Of a stretch of DNA of 64,000 bases, positions 33,385-44,142 are shown in pieces; within the stretch, counting starts at the first letter, position 1; each line of letters begins with the position of its first letter. The notes beneath the pieces were generated by a model. That model saw only the letters and a program-made list of their open reading frames with translations, was not told the DNA's origin and searched no databases. This stretch comes from Serinibacter arcticus. Its GTDB lineage: Bacteria; Actinomycetota; Actinomycetes; Actinomycetales; Beutenbergiaceae. The stretch is taken from assembly GCF_003121705.1 (NCBI RefSeq), contig NZ_PYHR01000002.1, positions 2,542,001-2,606,000 of the forward strand. Reading direction: 5' to 3'. The translations under genes were made by a program, and so were the position numbers.

Positions 33385-36024
33385 TCACCTCGGCCGGCGC
33401 GCCGCCATCACCGCGTAAGCGGCTTGGCCGGAGGTGACCCCGAGAACCCGGGCGCTGCGCAGGGTGATCTCGGCGGCCTCCTCGAGCGAGACGAGGCCGT
33501 CGCCGGGTATGGCGGAGGCGACCAGCCAGCAATTGCGGAAGTGGCGGTCGGGTCGCCTCCAGCCGAATGCGACGAGCCGGTCGACGATCTCGGGAGGCAT
33601 GGGCTCGTCGTACGGGCCACCCTCGCTGATCTCGATGTGGACGCCCGGTCTGCGCTCGTCGGCCCGGGTCCACTGCACGTAGCCCTCGCCGAACGTCACG
33701 GAGTCGTTCTCCTCCGGCCGACCACGTTCGGTCGAGCGAAGTCGGCCGGACAGCGCGTGGTGGGCTCCGTCGAGCGAAGGTCGGACGCTGAGGCCGGAGT
33801 CTTGAGTGGACCCGTCGGCATCCTCCGCAGCCCCGAACCCCGCCAGCGACCTGGCCAGCGCACCCCACGCCTCGTCGTCGTGCCCGAGCCGGAACGCCTC
33901 GGCGTACGCCTCGCGCAGCAGCGCCACGAGCCGCGAGTCCCCGACCTGGTAGCGCGCATCGAGCAGATGGTTCGCGTCGTGGGCCGCGTACATCGCGACC
34001 GCGTCGAGGAAGAGGGAGAGCGCACGGCTGAGCGACGGACGGCCGCGGGTGGCGACGCTCGGTGCGCCACCGGCCACGACGACGTCGAGCTGGTTGCTCC
34101 ACAGTCGTCCGAACGCGCGATCCGGGTCGAGCGTGATGACGGTCCCGATGTCGGCGCCCTCGGCGTGGTCCCCGCCGTCCTGGGCGAGCGCCACCCGCAG
34201 GCCGGCAACCTCGTGGGCGAACCGGATGAGGTTGTCGTCGGTCAGGGAGGCGCCGACGATCACCAGGTGCTTCGTCATCATCAGCGATTGGACCACCGCT
34301 CCGACGGGCTTCCACCGGGAGTCGTAGTGAACGAACGCGCCACGGGTGAGCACGATCGAGCTGGGGTGGTCGACGTCCCCGTGCATCTTCAGTACCCACG
34401 GGCCTTCGGCCTCGACCCGCTGCCACGGCAGGACCGCGATCGCCCGGGTGCCGTCCACCCCTCCGGTGGACTCGACGGCTCGTTCGTACAGCTGGTCGTA
34501 GTTCGTCGTGACCGCGTTCGGAACCTGCATCCCGGCGAGCAGCACGTGCCCGAGACCGGATCGGCGGTCGCTCCGGATGATGCGGGTGACGCGCTCCCCG
34601 AGTGACTCGCCGTCCTCGTCGGCGAGCCGGCGGAGCTCGTGCTCGATGACCTCACCCTGGTCGAGCACGGGGAGGCTGGAGATCTCCTCCCACGTCAGGT
34701 CGGACTCGGCGTCGTCGAGGAGCCGTTGCAGCAGGCCGCCCCACGACGGCAGCCCTGCGCCCATGCTCAGGCCCGCACCGAAGAACAGGGCCGCCTCCTT
34801 GTTGGCGACCTTGGTTCCGAGCCCCCTCGCCTTGTCGAGAAGCTTGCTGCCCAGGAGGTCGGCGAAGGATCCTCGTCGGGCACGCGCGCGACGCAGGTGC
34901 TGCAGCACGGCGTAGTCCGAGCGCGAGGCGGTGACGAGCACGACGTCGACCCCGTGCGTCGCGGCGGCCTCGCTGAGGTGGGTGATGAGGGCGTCGGCGA
35001 GGCGTCCGCGGTCGTCCGTGTGGCCCCCGTGGCCGGACCCCAGCATCGGGAACGCCAGGAGAGGGAGCCGCAGGCCCGCCTCTTCCGCGGCCTTGCGCAG
35101 CTCTGGTCCGGACTTGCGCATCATGCTCGCGACGACGCGGGCCGCCAGCTCGCCGACCGCCTCCGGCGTCGGCGCGATCGAGTCGATGATCCAGGCGTCG
35201 GGGTGGGTGCTGGCCGGTGCCGTCTCGGGATGGACGCGCTCGACGGCGCCCGGTCCCCACGCTCGAGGCCGAAGTTCGGGCCACGCGACGTGCTCGGGCA
35301 CGCCGGCCGCCGACTTCCACTTCGGATTGACGGAGAACCAGGCGTCGGACGGGATGACGACGGCGGTGCACCCCACCGTCTCCAGCCGGCTGTGCGCGAC
35401 GAACAGGTGGCCGTACCGGGTCAGCGCTTCCACGAGCGCGGGGAGTTTCCGACCCACCTCGTTGTACAGATCGGAGAGGTCGTGCGACCCGCGGACGGTC
35501 TCGGCACGGCCGACCGTGCTGATGGTGACGGTGCCGATGTCGAGGTGGATCTCGGCGAAGCCGTCAGAGGTGTCTCCGACGGCGACGGCGGTCGGGTTGA
35601 TCTCACCCGGGCGGCCGGGGTGCTGCCGGAGCAGCTCGGAGGCGGCCTTGTAGGCGAGGGCGCGGGGGGTGGCCAGCGGCGTCTGGGCCGGGCTCGCGAG
35701 ACCGAGGCGGGACTCGAGGAGGAGCGAGGCCGCCCGGGAGGTTTCGGCGGCGGCGAGGTCGGTCCAGCGCAGCTCGGTCCCGTTGTCGACTCCGCTCGCG
35801 CCGACAGCGATGGCCTCGTCCTCGAATCGGAGCGCTGCAGCCGGGCCGCGCCGCTCCCCGGCGCTTCGAGCGCGGAGAGTCCAGACGTCCGGTTCGGGGT
35901 GGAGATCCAGCCCGTGCCCCCAACGCATGAGGTCACCGAGAAGCGCGACCGCGATCTCTCGTCTGCCGGCGGAGGTGCTCATACGGCGCTTGGTGAAGTC
36001 GGACCAGTCGAAGGAGGCGGTCAT
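33385..36024 (-). CDS. Macro-like/SIR2/TY-Chap multidomain conflict protein
   Basis: An 879-residue soluble protein. Residues about 1-200 have no clear family. Residues about 205-370 resemble a macro/ADP-ribose-binding fold (CTAVVIPSDAWFSVNP, LLAFPMLGSGHGGHTDDRGR). Residues about 410-690 form a SIR2-like NAD-binding domain (ALFFGAGLSMGAGLPSWGGL, AVTTNYDQLYERA, WVLKMHGDVDHPSSIVLTR, HLVIVGASLTDDNLIRF). Residues about 775-870 resemble TY-Chap (EGYVQWTRADERRPGVHIEI, LVAFGWRRPDRHF). SIR2-like domains in defence proteins cleave NAD; the macro part would sense or bind ADP-ribose products. It faces the tubulin operon across 281 bp. A remnant of its residues 703-740 lies at 59.7 kb. Confidence 0.82.
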   Translation of the reverse strand: MTASFDWSDFTKRRMSTSAGRREIAVALLGDLMRWGHGLDLHPEPDVWTLRARSAGERRGPAAALRFEDEAIAVGASGVDNGTELRWTDLAAAETSRAASLLLESRLGLASPAQTPLATPRALAYKAASELLRQHPGRPGEINPTAVAVGDTSDGFAEIHLDIGTVTISTVGRAETVRGSHDLSDLYNEVGRKLPALVEALTRYGHLFVAHSRLETVGCTAVVIPSDAWFSVNPKWKSAAGVPEHVAWPELRPRAWGPGAVERVHPETAPASTHPDAWIIDSIAPTPEAVGELAARVVASMMRKSGPELRKAAEEAGLRLPLLAFPMLGSGHGGHTDDRGRLADALITHLSEAAATHGVDVVLVTASRSDYAVLQHLRRARARRGSFADLLGSKLLDKARGLGTKVANKEAALFFGAGLSMGAGLPSWGGLLQRLLDDAESDLTWEEISSLPVLDQGEVIEHELRRLADEDGESLGERVTRIIRSDRRSGLGHVLLAGMQVPNAVTTNYDQLYERAVESTGGVDGTRAIAVLPWQRVEAEGPWVLKMHGDVDHPSSIVLTRGAFVHYDSRWKPVGAVVQSLMMTKHLVIVGASLTDDNLIRFAHEVAGLRVALAQDGGDHAEGADIGTVITLDPDRAFGRLWSNQLDVVVAGGAPSVATRGRPSLSRALSLFLDAVAMYAAHDANHLLDARYQVGDSRLVALLREAYAEAFRLGHDDEAWGALARSLAGFGAAEDADGSTQDSGLSVRPSLDGAHHALSGRLRSTERGRPEENDSVTFGEGYVQWTRADERRPGVHIEISEGGPYDEPMPPEIVDRLVAFGWRRPDRHFRNCWLVASAIPGDGLVSLEEAAEITLRSARVLGVTSGQAAYAVMAARRPR

Positions 36025-36251
36025 GGGTCCTCGTTCAGATCGAGTTGGGGCGGGCCTGGGTCGAGGGTAGCGACAGCTCGACTCAGCGCGACCGGGTACG
36101 CCTCGGTCCTGAGGCGGGGGTGTCCCGTTCCCCGTGCGAAACCTCTACGTATGGGTGAGACTCGATCGTCCCCGGTGGGCGGCCCTCGATCGGGTCCATG
36201 TCGTACCCCCTTGCTACGTTCTCGTTGAGACTCGGTAAGGGATCGGTTTTC

Positions 36252-36257
36252 TACTAT
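36252..36257 (+). promoter_or_regulatory. Candidate -10 element of the GTPase/tubulin operon
   Basis: TACTAT sits in the most AT-rich stretch of the 281-bp region between the divergent SIR2 gene and this operon, about 50 bp before the first GTG. TTGAGA (36225-36230) lies 21 bp upstream, longer than the usual spacer, so the -35 is uncertain. Confidence 0.35.
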
Positions 36258-36305
36258 CTGTGATGTGCTAGGGCAGGACCCGTTGGCGTCACGAAAGGGG
36301 TTGGG

Positions 36306-36737
36306 GTGGCGCACGGCTTCGACGACTGGAGCGACTGGAGCGCGGGGGCCTCGTCGACGCCGTCGAGCGCGTCCTCATCTCCCGATCCCGGCTGGTCGGG
36401 TGACCCTCAGGCCGCCGCCCGTCCCACCCTCGCGGCGGCTCGACCGCCCGTCCTGTGGCTCTGGCTCGCGCTCGCGTCGGGACTGCTGGGTGGCGCCCTC
36501 GCTCTCGCCCTCGGTCAATCCATCGTGATCGCGGTGGCGACGTGGGTCGTGGCGGGTCCGACGGCATTCGCCCTCCTGTCCCAGTTCACCTCACGGGACA
36601 CCCGGCTGCGGTCAGCCCCTCTCTACGTGGCGCCCACCTGGGTCCCGCTGCTGTACCGGGCGACCGTCGTCGTCGCCCTGCTGGGCATCGCGTGCGCGGC
36701 CTGGCGCATCGCCGACTGGGCCGGTCGGACGTGGTGA
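36306..36737 (+). CDS. Small membrane protein, first gene of the tubulin/GTPase operon
   Basis: A 143-residue protein: an acidic, Ser/Trp-rich N-terminus (MAHGFDDWSDWSAG), then three hydrophobic segments (LWLWLALASGLLGGALALAL, IVIAVATWVVAGPTAFALL, LYRATVVVALLGIACAAW). GTG start with GAAAGGGG upstream. The stop codon overlaps the GTG of the vWA gene (GTGA). No family recognised. The FDDWSDW-type motif is also seen at the end of other proteins of this operon (HGYDDWN-like antisense context aside, VDIDDWTY in the 44.1-kb protein), so a shared docking role is conceivable but unproven. Confidence 0.7.
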   Translation: MAHGFDDWSDWSAGASSTPSSASSSPDPGWSGDPQAAARPTLAAARPPVLWLWLALASGLLGGALALALGQSIVIAVATWVVAGPTAFALLSQFTSRDTRLRSAPLYVAPTWVPLLYRATVVVALLGIACAAWRIADWAGRTW

Positions 36738-39406
36738 CCCGCTGGCAGCGCCTGCGAGGCGCGACGACGACCCTTGCCCTCGGGACCCTGGTCGCGGGCG
36801 CGTTCGTGGCCATGACGCCGGCGACCGCCTCCGCCGAGCCCACCGAGGGTGGGGCGCTCGGCGACTTCGGCGCCTGCCTGGGAAGCGCCGGAGCGGGCGA
36901 TGTGCTCGTGCTCGTCGACGCGTCCGGCAGCCTCGCCGAGACGGATCCTGAGAACGACCGCGTGTCGGCCGCCACCTACCTCGTGGAGCGGATGGCCGCC
37001 ACCGCCGCCAAGGCTGGATTCACGATCGACGCCGCCGTCGCCGAGTTCTCCAGCAGCCTCGATCTCATCCACGACTGGACCCCCCTCGACCCGGCGGGTA
37101 CCGAGCGGGTGAGCACCGCCGTCGCCTCTCTGTCCGAGAGCAACACCGGGCGCGACACCGACTACTGGACGGCCCTCGAAGGCGCTCGCGCCGTGATGGC
37201 GGACCGCACCTCGGCCCTCGGCGGAGGCGATCGCTGCCAGGCCGTCGTCTGGTTCTCCGACGGCGCGTTCGAGATCGAGCCGGGCAGGGAGCGCCGGGGC
37301 GACGGAGCCCCTCCGTACGCCGCCGGGATCGATCTGGGAACGGCCGACGGACTGCAGGAGGCGTCCGACGCCGCAGCCGTCGACCTCTGTCGGCCGGGCG
37401 GGGTGGCCGACCAGCTCCGATCGTCGGAGGTCAAGCTCTTCGCCGTCGGGCTCTCGCCCGACGGGTCTGCCGAGCCGTTCGACCTGATGTCGGGGCTGGC
37501 GACCGGCGTCTCGGCGGGTGGCGTCGCCTGCGGAGCGGTCACGTCCCCGACGCCGGGGGAGTTCTTCCTGGCGTCGAACATCGACGACCTGATCTTCGCC
37601 TTCGACCGCTTCGCTGCGCCGGGGGAGAGCCCGCTCTCGAGCGAGGCCGGCATCTGCCAGGGGCAGGTCTGCGCGGAGCTTCGCCACACGTTCGTCCTTG
37701 ACGACTCGATCACCAGCGTCGACATCCTCGCGGCGTCTGGGATCGACGGCGTGGAGGTCTACCTTCAGCCGCCCGGCGGCGACCCCGTCATGCTTCCGCG
37801 GGAGGCGACGAGCCAGCCCATCGCCGGAGCCGCGTCGACGTCGGAATGGGTGGCCGATCGCACGGTCGCCGTGGAGATGCTTCGATCTGCCGAGGGCTGG
37901 ACCGGGCAGTGGGGTCTGATCTTCGTCGACCCGACCGGGACGAGCGCCGACCAGCTCTCGCGTGCGCAGATCCGGGTGGCCTCGGACCTGCGGCCGACGT
38001 GGACGGCGCCGTCCGACGCCGTGGTCCACGTGGGCGAGGTCCTCGCCGGGACCACCGTCGGCCTGGCGACGGCCGACGGCACCCCGGTCGACCCGGCCGG
38101 ACTTCTCGGCCCAACCTCGGTGACGGCCAGGCTCGTGGCACCCGACGGCAGCGAGACCGTCGTGCTCGAGAACGCGAGCCCCGACCAGCTCGGACAGCCG
38201 CTCGATCTCGATCTGACCGCGGTGTCCCCGGGGCGGGCGACCGTGCGACTGGACCTCCAGGTTCGGACGGCTGACGCCACCCTCCCCGACGGCTCGGTCG
38301 CACCCGGGACCGACCTGACCCCGGTCCGCGTGGACGTGCCCCTGTATCTCGCGCCCCCGGTCGACATCCCGGTGGTGGCGACCACCCTGAGCTTCGGCAC
38401 CGCCGAGGGACCCATGGACGCGACCCGGACGGTGCCGATCACAGGCGCCGGCTGCGTGTGGCTGGACCCGGCGTCGACCGCGGTGGTCGGATCGCCGTCC
38501 ACGGTCGGGGAGGTGGCCGTCGGGTCGGAGCACGTCTCGCCGGAGACCTGTCTCGAGGCCGACGGCGAGGCGGGACTGCCCCTTAGCCTGACCACGGCCG
38601 AGGCGGGGAACGGATCCGTGAACGGCGCCGTCGTCGTCATGGCGGCGCCGGTCGGCGAGCCCGACCGGGCGGTCGCCACGGAGGTCACCTTCTCCGGCGA
38701 CATGCGCCGCCCGCTCAACCGGCCACTCACCCTGGCCGTGTTCCTCGCCGCGCTGGCGCTGGGCCCGGCGATCCCGCTGGCGCTGCTGTGGGTGCTGAAG
38801 GCGCGCGGCGCCCGTATCCCGCGTCGAGGACTGCACGCCCAGCGCTACCGCGTGACGGTCGACGAGTCTGGTGTGCGTCGCGACGGCGCGGCACTCGCCT
38901 TCGGGTCGCGCGAGCTCGTCGAGCTCGTCCCGCGCAGCGGCGCCCGGGTGGTCGAGGCCGCCGGCGTCCGGCTGCGGCCCCGGACGGGCTGGTCGCCGTT
39001 CGGCGCTCCGGACGTCACCGTGGAGGCACCTGGCCTCATCGGTGTCACGTCCAGCCACCCCTCGCCCGGGAAGCGGATCGTTCTGCCCCTGGCGGTGCAC
39101 AACACGTGGATCCTGCTGATCGATCCCGCGCGGGCGACGACGACGGACGCCGACGTGATCGTCCTGGTCGGGGCCGACGCGTCGGAGGACGTTCGCGCCC
39201 GGCTGCTGCAGGACCTGCAGGAGCGGGCACCTCGCGCGGCCGAGGCCCTGCGGTCCAGGGCGGCCGGCGCAGCCGACGGGAGCCCCGGGGCTCCGCCGTC
39301 GGGCACACGCGGTCGCGAGACGGCGACGGAACGGACGGAGGCACCCCCGCGAGCGGTGGTGCGCATGGTTATGACGACTGGAACTAGAGGGGTGGCAGGG
39401 CTGTGA
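36734..39406 (+). CDS. Exported von Willebrand A-domain membrane protein
   Basis: An 890-residue protein. Signal peptide (residues about 1-34, ending TPATASAEP), then a vWA domain with MIDAS motif DASGS (residues 62-66) and later threonine/aspartate segments (WFSDGAFEIEPG). Several Ig-like beta domains follow. A membrane segment at about 662-688 (LTLAVFLAALALGPAIPLALLW) leads to a cytoplasmic domain of about 200 residues. The layout suits a sensor or scaffold that sees the outside and passes information to cytoplasmic partners encoded downstream. GTG start overlaps the previous stop; its stop overlaps the tubulin-like start. Confidence 0.85.
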   Translation: MTRWQRLRGATTTLALGTLVAGAFVAMTPATASAEPTEGGALGDFGACLGSAGAGDVLVLVDASGSLAETDPENDRVSAATYLVERMAATAAKAGFTIDAAVAEFSSSLDLIHDWTPLDPAGTERVSTAVASLSESNTGRDTDYWTALEGARAVMADRTSALGGGDRCQAVVWFSDGAFEIEPGRERRGDGAPPYAAGIDLGTADGLQEASDAAAVDLCRPGGVADQLRSSEVKLFAVGLSPDGSAEPFDLMSGLATGVSAGGVACGAVTSPTPGEFFLASNIDDLIFAFDRFAAPGESPLSSEAGICQGQVCAELRHTFVLDDSITSVDILAASGIDGVEVYLQPPGGDPVMLPREATSQPIAGAASTSEWVADRTVAVEMLRSAEGWTGQWGLIFVDPTGTSADQLSRAQIRVASDLRPTWTAPSDAVVHVGEVLAGTTVGLATADGTPVDPAGLLGPTSVTARLVAPDGSETVVLENASPDQLGQPLDLDLTAVSPGRATVRLDLQVRTADATLPDGSVAPGTDLTPVRVDVPLYLAPPVDIPVVATTLSFGTAEGPMDATRTVPITGAGCVWLDPASTAVVGSPSTVGEVAVGSEHVSPETCLEADGEAGLPLSLTTAEAGNGSVNGAVVVMAAPVGEPDRAVATEVTFSGDMRRPLNRPLTLAVFLAALALGPAIPLALLWVLKARGARIPRRGLHAQRYRVTVDESGVRRDGAALAFGSRELVELVPRSGARVVEAAGVRLRPRTGWSPFGAPDVTVEAPGLIGVTSSHPSPGKRIVLPLAVHNTWILLIDPARATTTDADVIVLVGADASEDVRARLLQDLQERAPRAAEALRSRAAGAADGSPGAPPSGTRGRETATERTEAPPRAVVRMVMTTGTRGVAGL

Positions 39407-42400
39407 AGCGAGTGCTCGTGGTGGGATGCGGCGGATCTGGCGGCGCAACGCTCACGTACATGATGGATCACCTCCGAGCGGAGCTGGCGGCCGTCGGGGT
39501 CGACGAGCTGCCGGCCGGCTGGGAGTTCGTCCACGTCGACGTCCCGGTCGCGACCGACTCGGCGACCACCGGGATCGGAACCGTCGCGGGCTACGGCGGC
39601 ACCTACGTGCCCACCGGGCCGGCACAGGGCAACTACGGCGACGTCGACGCGAAGGTGTCGAACCTGCTCGCGGGCAAGGGTCACCTCGAGGAGCTCGAGT
39701 CCTGGACCCCGCTCGACGTCGACAACGTCCCGGTCGTGGTGACCCTCGGCGCGGGCCAGTACCGGTCGGTCGGTCGGATGATCACGCTCAGCAGCGCACC
39801 GCACGTCCTCGACAGGCTCCGGGAGGTCTGGCAGCGGCTCTCCCAGCCCGAGGTTTCGGGCGCGATGCAGGGAGCCGCCCGTGCGCTGGGAACCGGTGAC
39901 TACCAGCCCGAAGTTCCCCGGTGGTGCTCGTGGTCGCCTCGATGGCCGGCGGCGCCGGTGCCTCGATGGCGCTGGACGTCTGCCGACTCCTGACCTTCCT
40001 TCCCGGGTACGACCCGGACATGGTCGGGGTGTTCATGTGCGGTGCCGACGTGTTCGACGGTCTCCCCAAGAGCCAGCGCGTCGGCGTCCGACCCAACTCG
40101 CTCGCCATGATGGGCGAGCTCGTCGCGGCCCAGAACGGCTCCGCGACGCCCCACGACAACGCGATGATCGAGGCACTGACCGGTCAGACGGCTCCCTCCA
40201 CCCAGGTGTCCCGGACGTTCGCCCGGGTCTTCCCCGTCGGGGCCACGATCGGGGGATCGGGGGCCAAGCTCGGCGACGGTTCGCAGTCGACCGTCTACCG
40301 CGCTCTCGGCCGCGGACTCGGAGCTCTGGTGACGAGCGGGAAGGCGTTCGACGAGTTCGTGCAGTTCGACCTCCCGAATCCGAACCCGGCGGTCCTGGAC
40401 TGGCAGACGTTCGGATGGGACCTGCCGACCTCGAAGTACGCCACCTGGATGGGCTTCGGCTACGCCAGCGTCAGCATGGGCCGTGACCGGTACGCCGAGT
40501 ACGCGGCCCAGCGTCTCGCCCGCTCCGCCGTCGACCGCCTCGACGTCGGCCACCGCCGGCCCTCGGAGAGCAAGCCCGACTCGGAGGTGCTCGCCGGACT
40601 GGTCGAGCACCAGCGCTCGTCGGTGTTCGAGGCCGCGGGTCTCCCGCCGGGCGACGACTCGGGCGCGCTCGCGCAGCGCGACGTGATGGCGTGGTTCGAC
40701 TCGACGCTGCTCCCGGCCGCCGAGCTTCGCGCGGGCGCCCAGGTCGTCGTGCGCTCGGCCACCGACGGGCGGCTCCCGTCGGGGTCGAGCTCGGCGGGAG
40801 AGCTCCAGCAGGCCGTGCAGTCCACGCTCGCCCGCATCCGCCCGGAGCTCGACGCCGGCGCGAAGGACCGCGCTGACGCCCGGATCTGGCAGTGGCAGAA
40901 GGAGCTGGCGGCAGCCACGGTCGCCGTCGTCGACGACGCCGTGGCTCGCCTCGGCATCAGGTACGCGCGCCGCCTCCTCGCCGAGATCGCGGCGCACAGC
41001 TCGCGCCTCGTCACGGCGGTCCAGCCGGTGACGGGACTCGCGACGATCGACCCGACCCGGGAGGCTGCCTCGGCCATCCCCTCGGTCGGTGTTATCAGCA
41101 ACACCGCGGCGCTGACGGACGACGTCAGGGAGAAGCTCGTCCAGAACGTCGTGAAGTCGGTGCGCGGACGCGCTGCCGCCCGGGCGCTCGAGGTGCTCAC
41201 CGACTATCAGGCGGGCATCGTCGAGCCCCTCGACAAGGCTCTCGCCAACCAGCTCGAGACCATCGTCAAGGCGCGCAGCACGCCGGCCGGCGCGGTCGGG
41301 GTGGCGCAGGTCGCGACCAGCGACTACGCCGCCTGGCCCGTCGAGGGCGCGGAGCCGCCGAAGCGGTTCGCCCGGGCGGTCACCGAGGTCCTGGTGACGA
41401 GCACGGAGACCTACGACCCGCAGTTCCGGGCCGACCTCGCGGCCTCCAACGTCGCGCAGGGGACGTACACCGACGTCAGCAGCGCGGTGGTCACCTCGTT
41501 GCTGCGCGGAGCCTGGTCCACCACGGCCTCGCGTCCGCTGCCGGGCGGCGTCATCGGAACGACGCGCGACTGGGTCTCGCCCGCGTTCAAGGTGGACCCG
41601 GACGGCAACCCGCTCGTTCCCACCGCCGCTGCGTTCGCGCTGGCGGCCTCGCCGGCCGACGTCGTGGGCCGCGCTCGCGACTTCGTCTCCCGTCCCAACG
41701 AGTCCTTCGCCCAGTTCGTCGAGCAGGGGCTCGGGGCCTACGTGACTGATGCCACGGTCCGCGACGCCGAGAGGGCGGACCGCGCCCGGCAGGTTCTCGA
41801 CTGCTTCGACCGCGCGCTCAAGCTGGCGCGCCCCCTGGTCGGCGCTGACCCGGCCCTGGTCAAGCTGTTCCACCCCGGGCAGGAGATGAGCTTCCGCTAC
41901 AAGTTCTCGCCGATCCCCCTCGCCGGGGTGCTGGAGAAGGATCTGGCCGGACTGCTGCAGGGTGGCCAGGTCGACCGCACCTCGGTGGCGCTGCTCGCTC
42001 GGGCGATGGAGCCGACGGACGCGGTCTTCCGCTCCGTCAGCATCTTCGGGAGCTTCGGGCACCACTACGCCCCGGTCTGCTACGACTCGCTCTGGGAGCC
42101 GCTGGTGGCGGACTGGAACACCACGGCGGCCGAGGGCCGACACGACTGGTGGCAGTGGCGCCGCAGCCGGCCGCTTCCCGCCGCGCTCCCCGTCACCGAG
42201 TCCGAGCGTCGCGCGCTCGTCGGCGGCTACCTCGTCGCCCGGATCTGCGGCGCGCTGCAGATCCCGGAGCGGGAGTCCCGCTTCCACGAGGTGCCGAACG
42301 TGCCGGTGCGGATCTACCAGCCTGCCGGCTCGGCGAGCCGTGGCTGGCTCGAGTTCCCCCACCCCCTGCTCACGCCGCCGCGCGCGGCCAACTTCGGGGC

Positions 42401-42938
42401 CAACGGCTGGCTCGCCGCGCTGCTGGAGTCGGTCCTGCTCGCCTATGCCACGGCCTCGCAGAGCGTCTCCACCGCGCCCATCGAGCCCTACCGCGCCCTG
42501 CGGCGGTGGTGGGACGACTCCGAGCAGTTCGCGAGCCCGACACCGATCGCCGCCGGGCGGGCGTTGGTCGAGTGGGCGAGGGGAGCCGACGTGCCCGACG
42601 GCCGTCCGGCCGTCACGGGTGCGGACCCGATCGCGCGGATCGACGCCGCTCGCACGTGGCTGTCCGAGGTGCGCGACGCGTTCGGGACGCACTTCATGCG
42701 GACGGGTCAGCAGGGTGCCCCGGGCGGGGGCCGTTACTCGTCCGTGGCCACCCGGGAGGACGTCATGACCCTGCCGTTCATCCGCGACCTGGCGGCGGAC
42801 CACTACTGGGCCACGGGCGTGCTCCTGAACCTCCTGGACCAGGTCGAGGACGAGCTCAGGTCGAGTGCCCCGGCCGCCACTCCCGACCAGAAGTCCGAGA
42901 CCCGAGGCTCCGCTCCGCTCGAGATCCCGGGCCTGTGA
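39403..42938 (+). CDS. Tubulin-like GTPase (Tubulin_2-type), frameshifted in this sequence
   Basis: Restored length about 1,178 residues. The N-terminus MKRVLVVGCGGSGGATLTYM is a nucleotide-binding glycine-rich loop; the tubulin signature follows as VVASMAGGAGASMALDV (GGAGAS in place of GGGTGSG). The rest is a large helical/beta region without other recognised domains. The frame breaks at the C-run 39916-39919: one missing C turns ...YQPEVPPVVLVVASMAGG into two open frames (39403-39993 and 39921-42938). Large tubulin-like proteins of this family occur in actinobacterial operons with vWA and GTPase genes. GTG starts overlap at both ends. Whether it polymerises is unknown. Confidence 0.8.
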
Positions 42939-44142
42939 GCGTCCAGGCGGTCCTGCTCGGAGGCAGCGGGGCGTCGGAGGGTCTGCGGGACGTGCTCGTG
43001 GACTACTCGGCGGCCGGTCTGCTCGAGGACTTCATCTGGGTTCCGCTGACGAGCGTCGGTCCGGACACGCGGTGTCTCGTCGTCTCGGCCGGCACGGTCA
43101 CGACGGCGCGACTCGTGGACGTCGTCGCCGACGGTCTCGGCCAGGAGGTGCGCTTCGCGGCGATCACCGCGCTCACGACGGGTTCTCGGTCGCCCGGGTC
43201 GGCAGAGATCAACACGGTCGAACGGTTGCTTCCGCTCGGAGCCGGGCGCCGCTACCGCGTCCTCCTGACGGGAAGCGAGGGTGTCGACGGTGACGTCCGG
43301 GACGCCGTGCTGGGCGGGTGGCACAACGTGCTGCTCGCGCCCGAGGACTCGGACGCGCCCGGGGCGGGACAGGTGCTGCTCGGGCGGAGCCGTCCCCCGC
43401 CGAGATCGGGCGCGTGCTCGCGCCCCGGCTCGCGGCACTCCTGGGCCTGTGGGTGGGTCAGGACCGGGCTCCCCTCGACGACGAGCAGCCGTCGCCGGGT
43501 CCGCAGGTGCGCTTCTTCCGTTCGTTCACGCGATTCCTGGACGGTGCCGACCTCGAGCGACAGCTCAAGGTGGCCGTCCTGCCCGCGCCGGGGCGCCTCC
43601 ACGCCCCGATGATCGGCGGCCAGCCGGCGCAGGACGTGCCCAACCCGCGCGCCGCCTCGGGCGAGATGGCCGACCGCATCTGGGCCCGGCACCGCCGGGT
43701 GCTGGACGGCGAGCGCTCACCCCGAGGGGTCGCCAGACCGGAGCCGCGATCGTGGCGGCTCGCGGTCCGGCTGTTCGCCTCGTTCGTCCTCGCCAGCCTC
43801 CGCAACGCCCCCGGCGCCTGGCTCGCCAAGGCCAAGGCCGCGGTGGCGTCCTCCGCGGCCGCGGCCGTCCACGACGTCGTCTACGGCTCCGGCTCTGCGT
43901 ACGACGTCGTGGTCGCCGGCCGGTTGCCGGACGGTCGCCCGGCCCAGTGGCACGAGGTTGCCGACGCGGTCGGCGACCTCTCCTCCGCACTCACCTCGAG
44001 CGGCCACCTCACGCAGCAGCCCGCGCCGAGTCCGCTCGGCGAGCTGTGGAAGGACGTCGTCAACGGCGCCCTCACGCTCGGCGATGCGGGACGTCGCGAT
44101 CCGGCCCTCCCGCCCGTGACGGTCGGGGCGGCCTCGCCGTGA
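42935..44142 (+). CDS. Uncharacterised operon protein, frameshifted
   Basis: Restored length about 402 residues, no family recognised. It starts with VQAVLLGGSGASEGLRDVL, reminiscent of a Rossmann/P-loop-like glycine turn, then mixed alpha/beta sequence and a basic helical stretch with a hydrophobic segment (WRLAVRLFASFVLASLRNAPG). The frame breaks at the G-run 43382-43384; adding one G joins GAGQVLLG to AEPSPAEIGRVLAPRLAALL. The GTG start overlaps the tubulin-like stop and its stop overlaps the next GTG, so it is an integral part of the operon. Confidence 0.6.

Noticed and set aside
39880-39960. Programmed ribosomal frameshift in the tubulin-like gene
   Set aside because: No slippery heptamer or downstream structure stands out, and the other breaks in the window show the same missing-base pattern.
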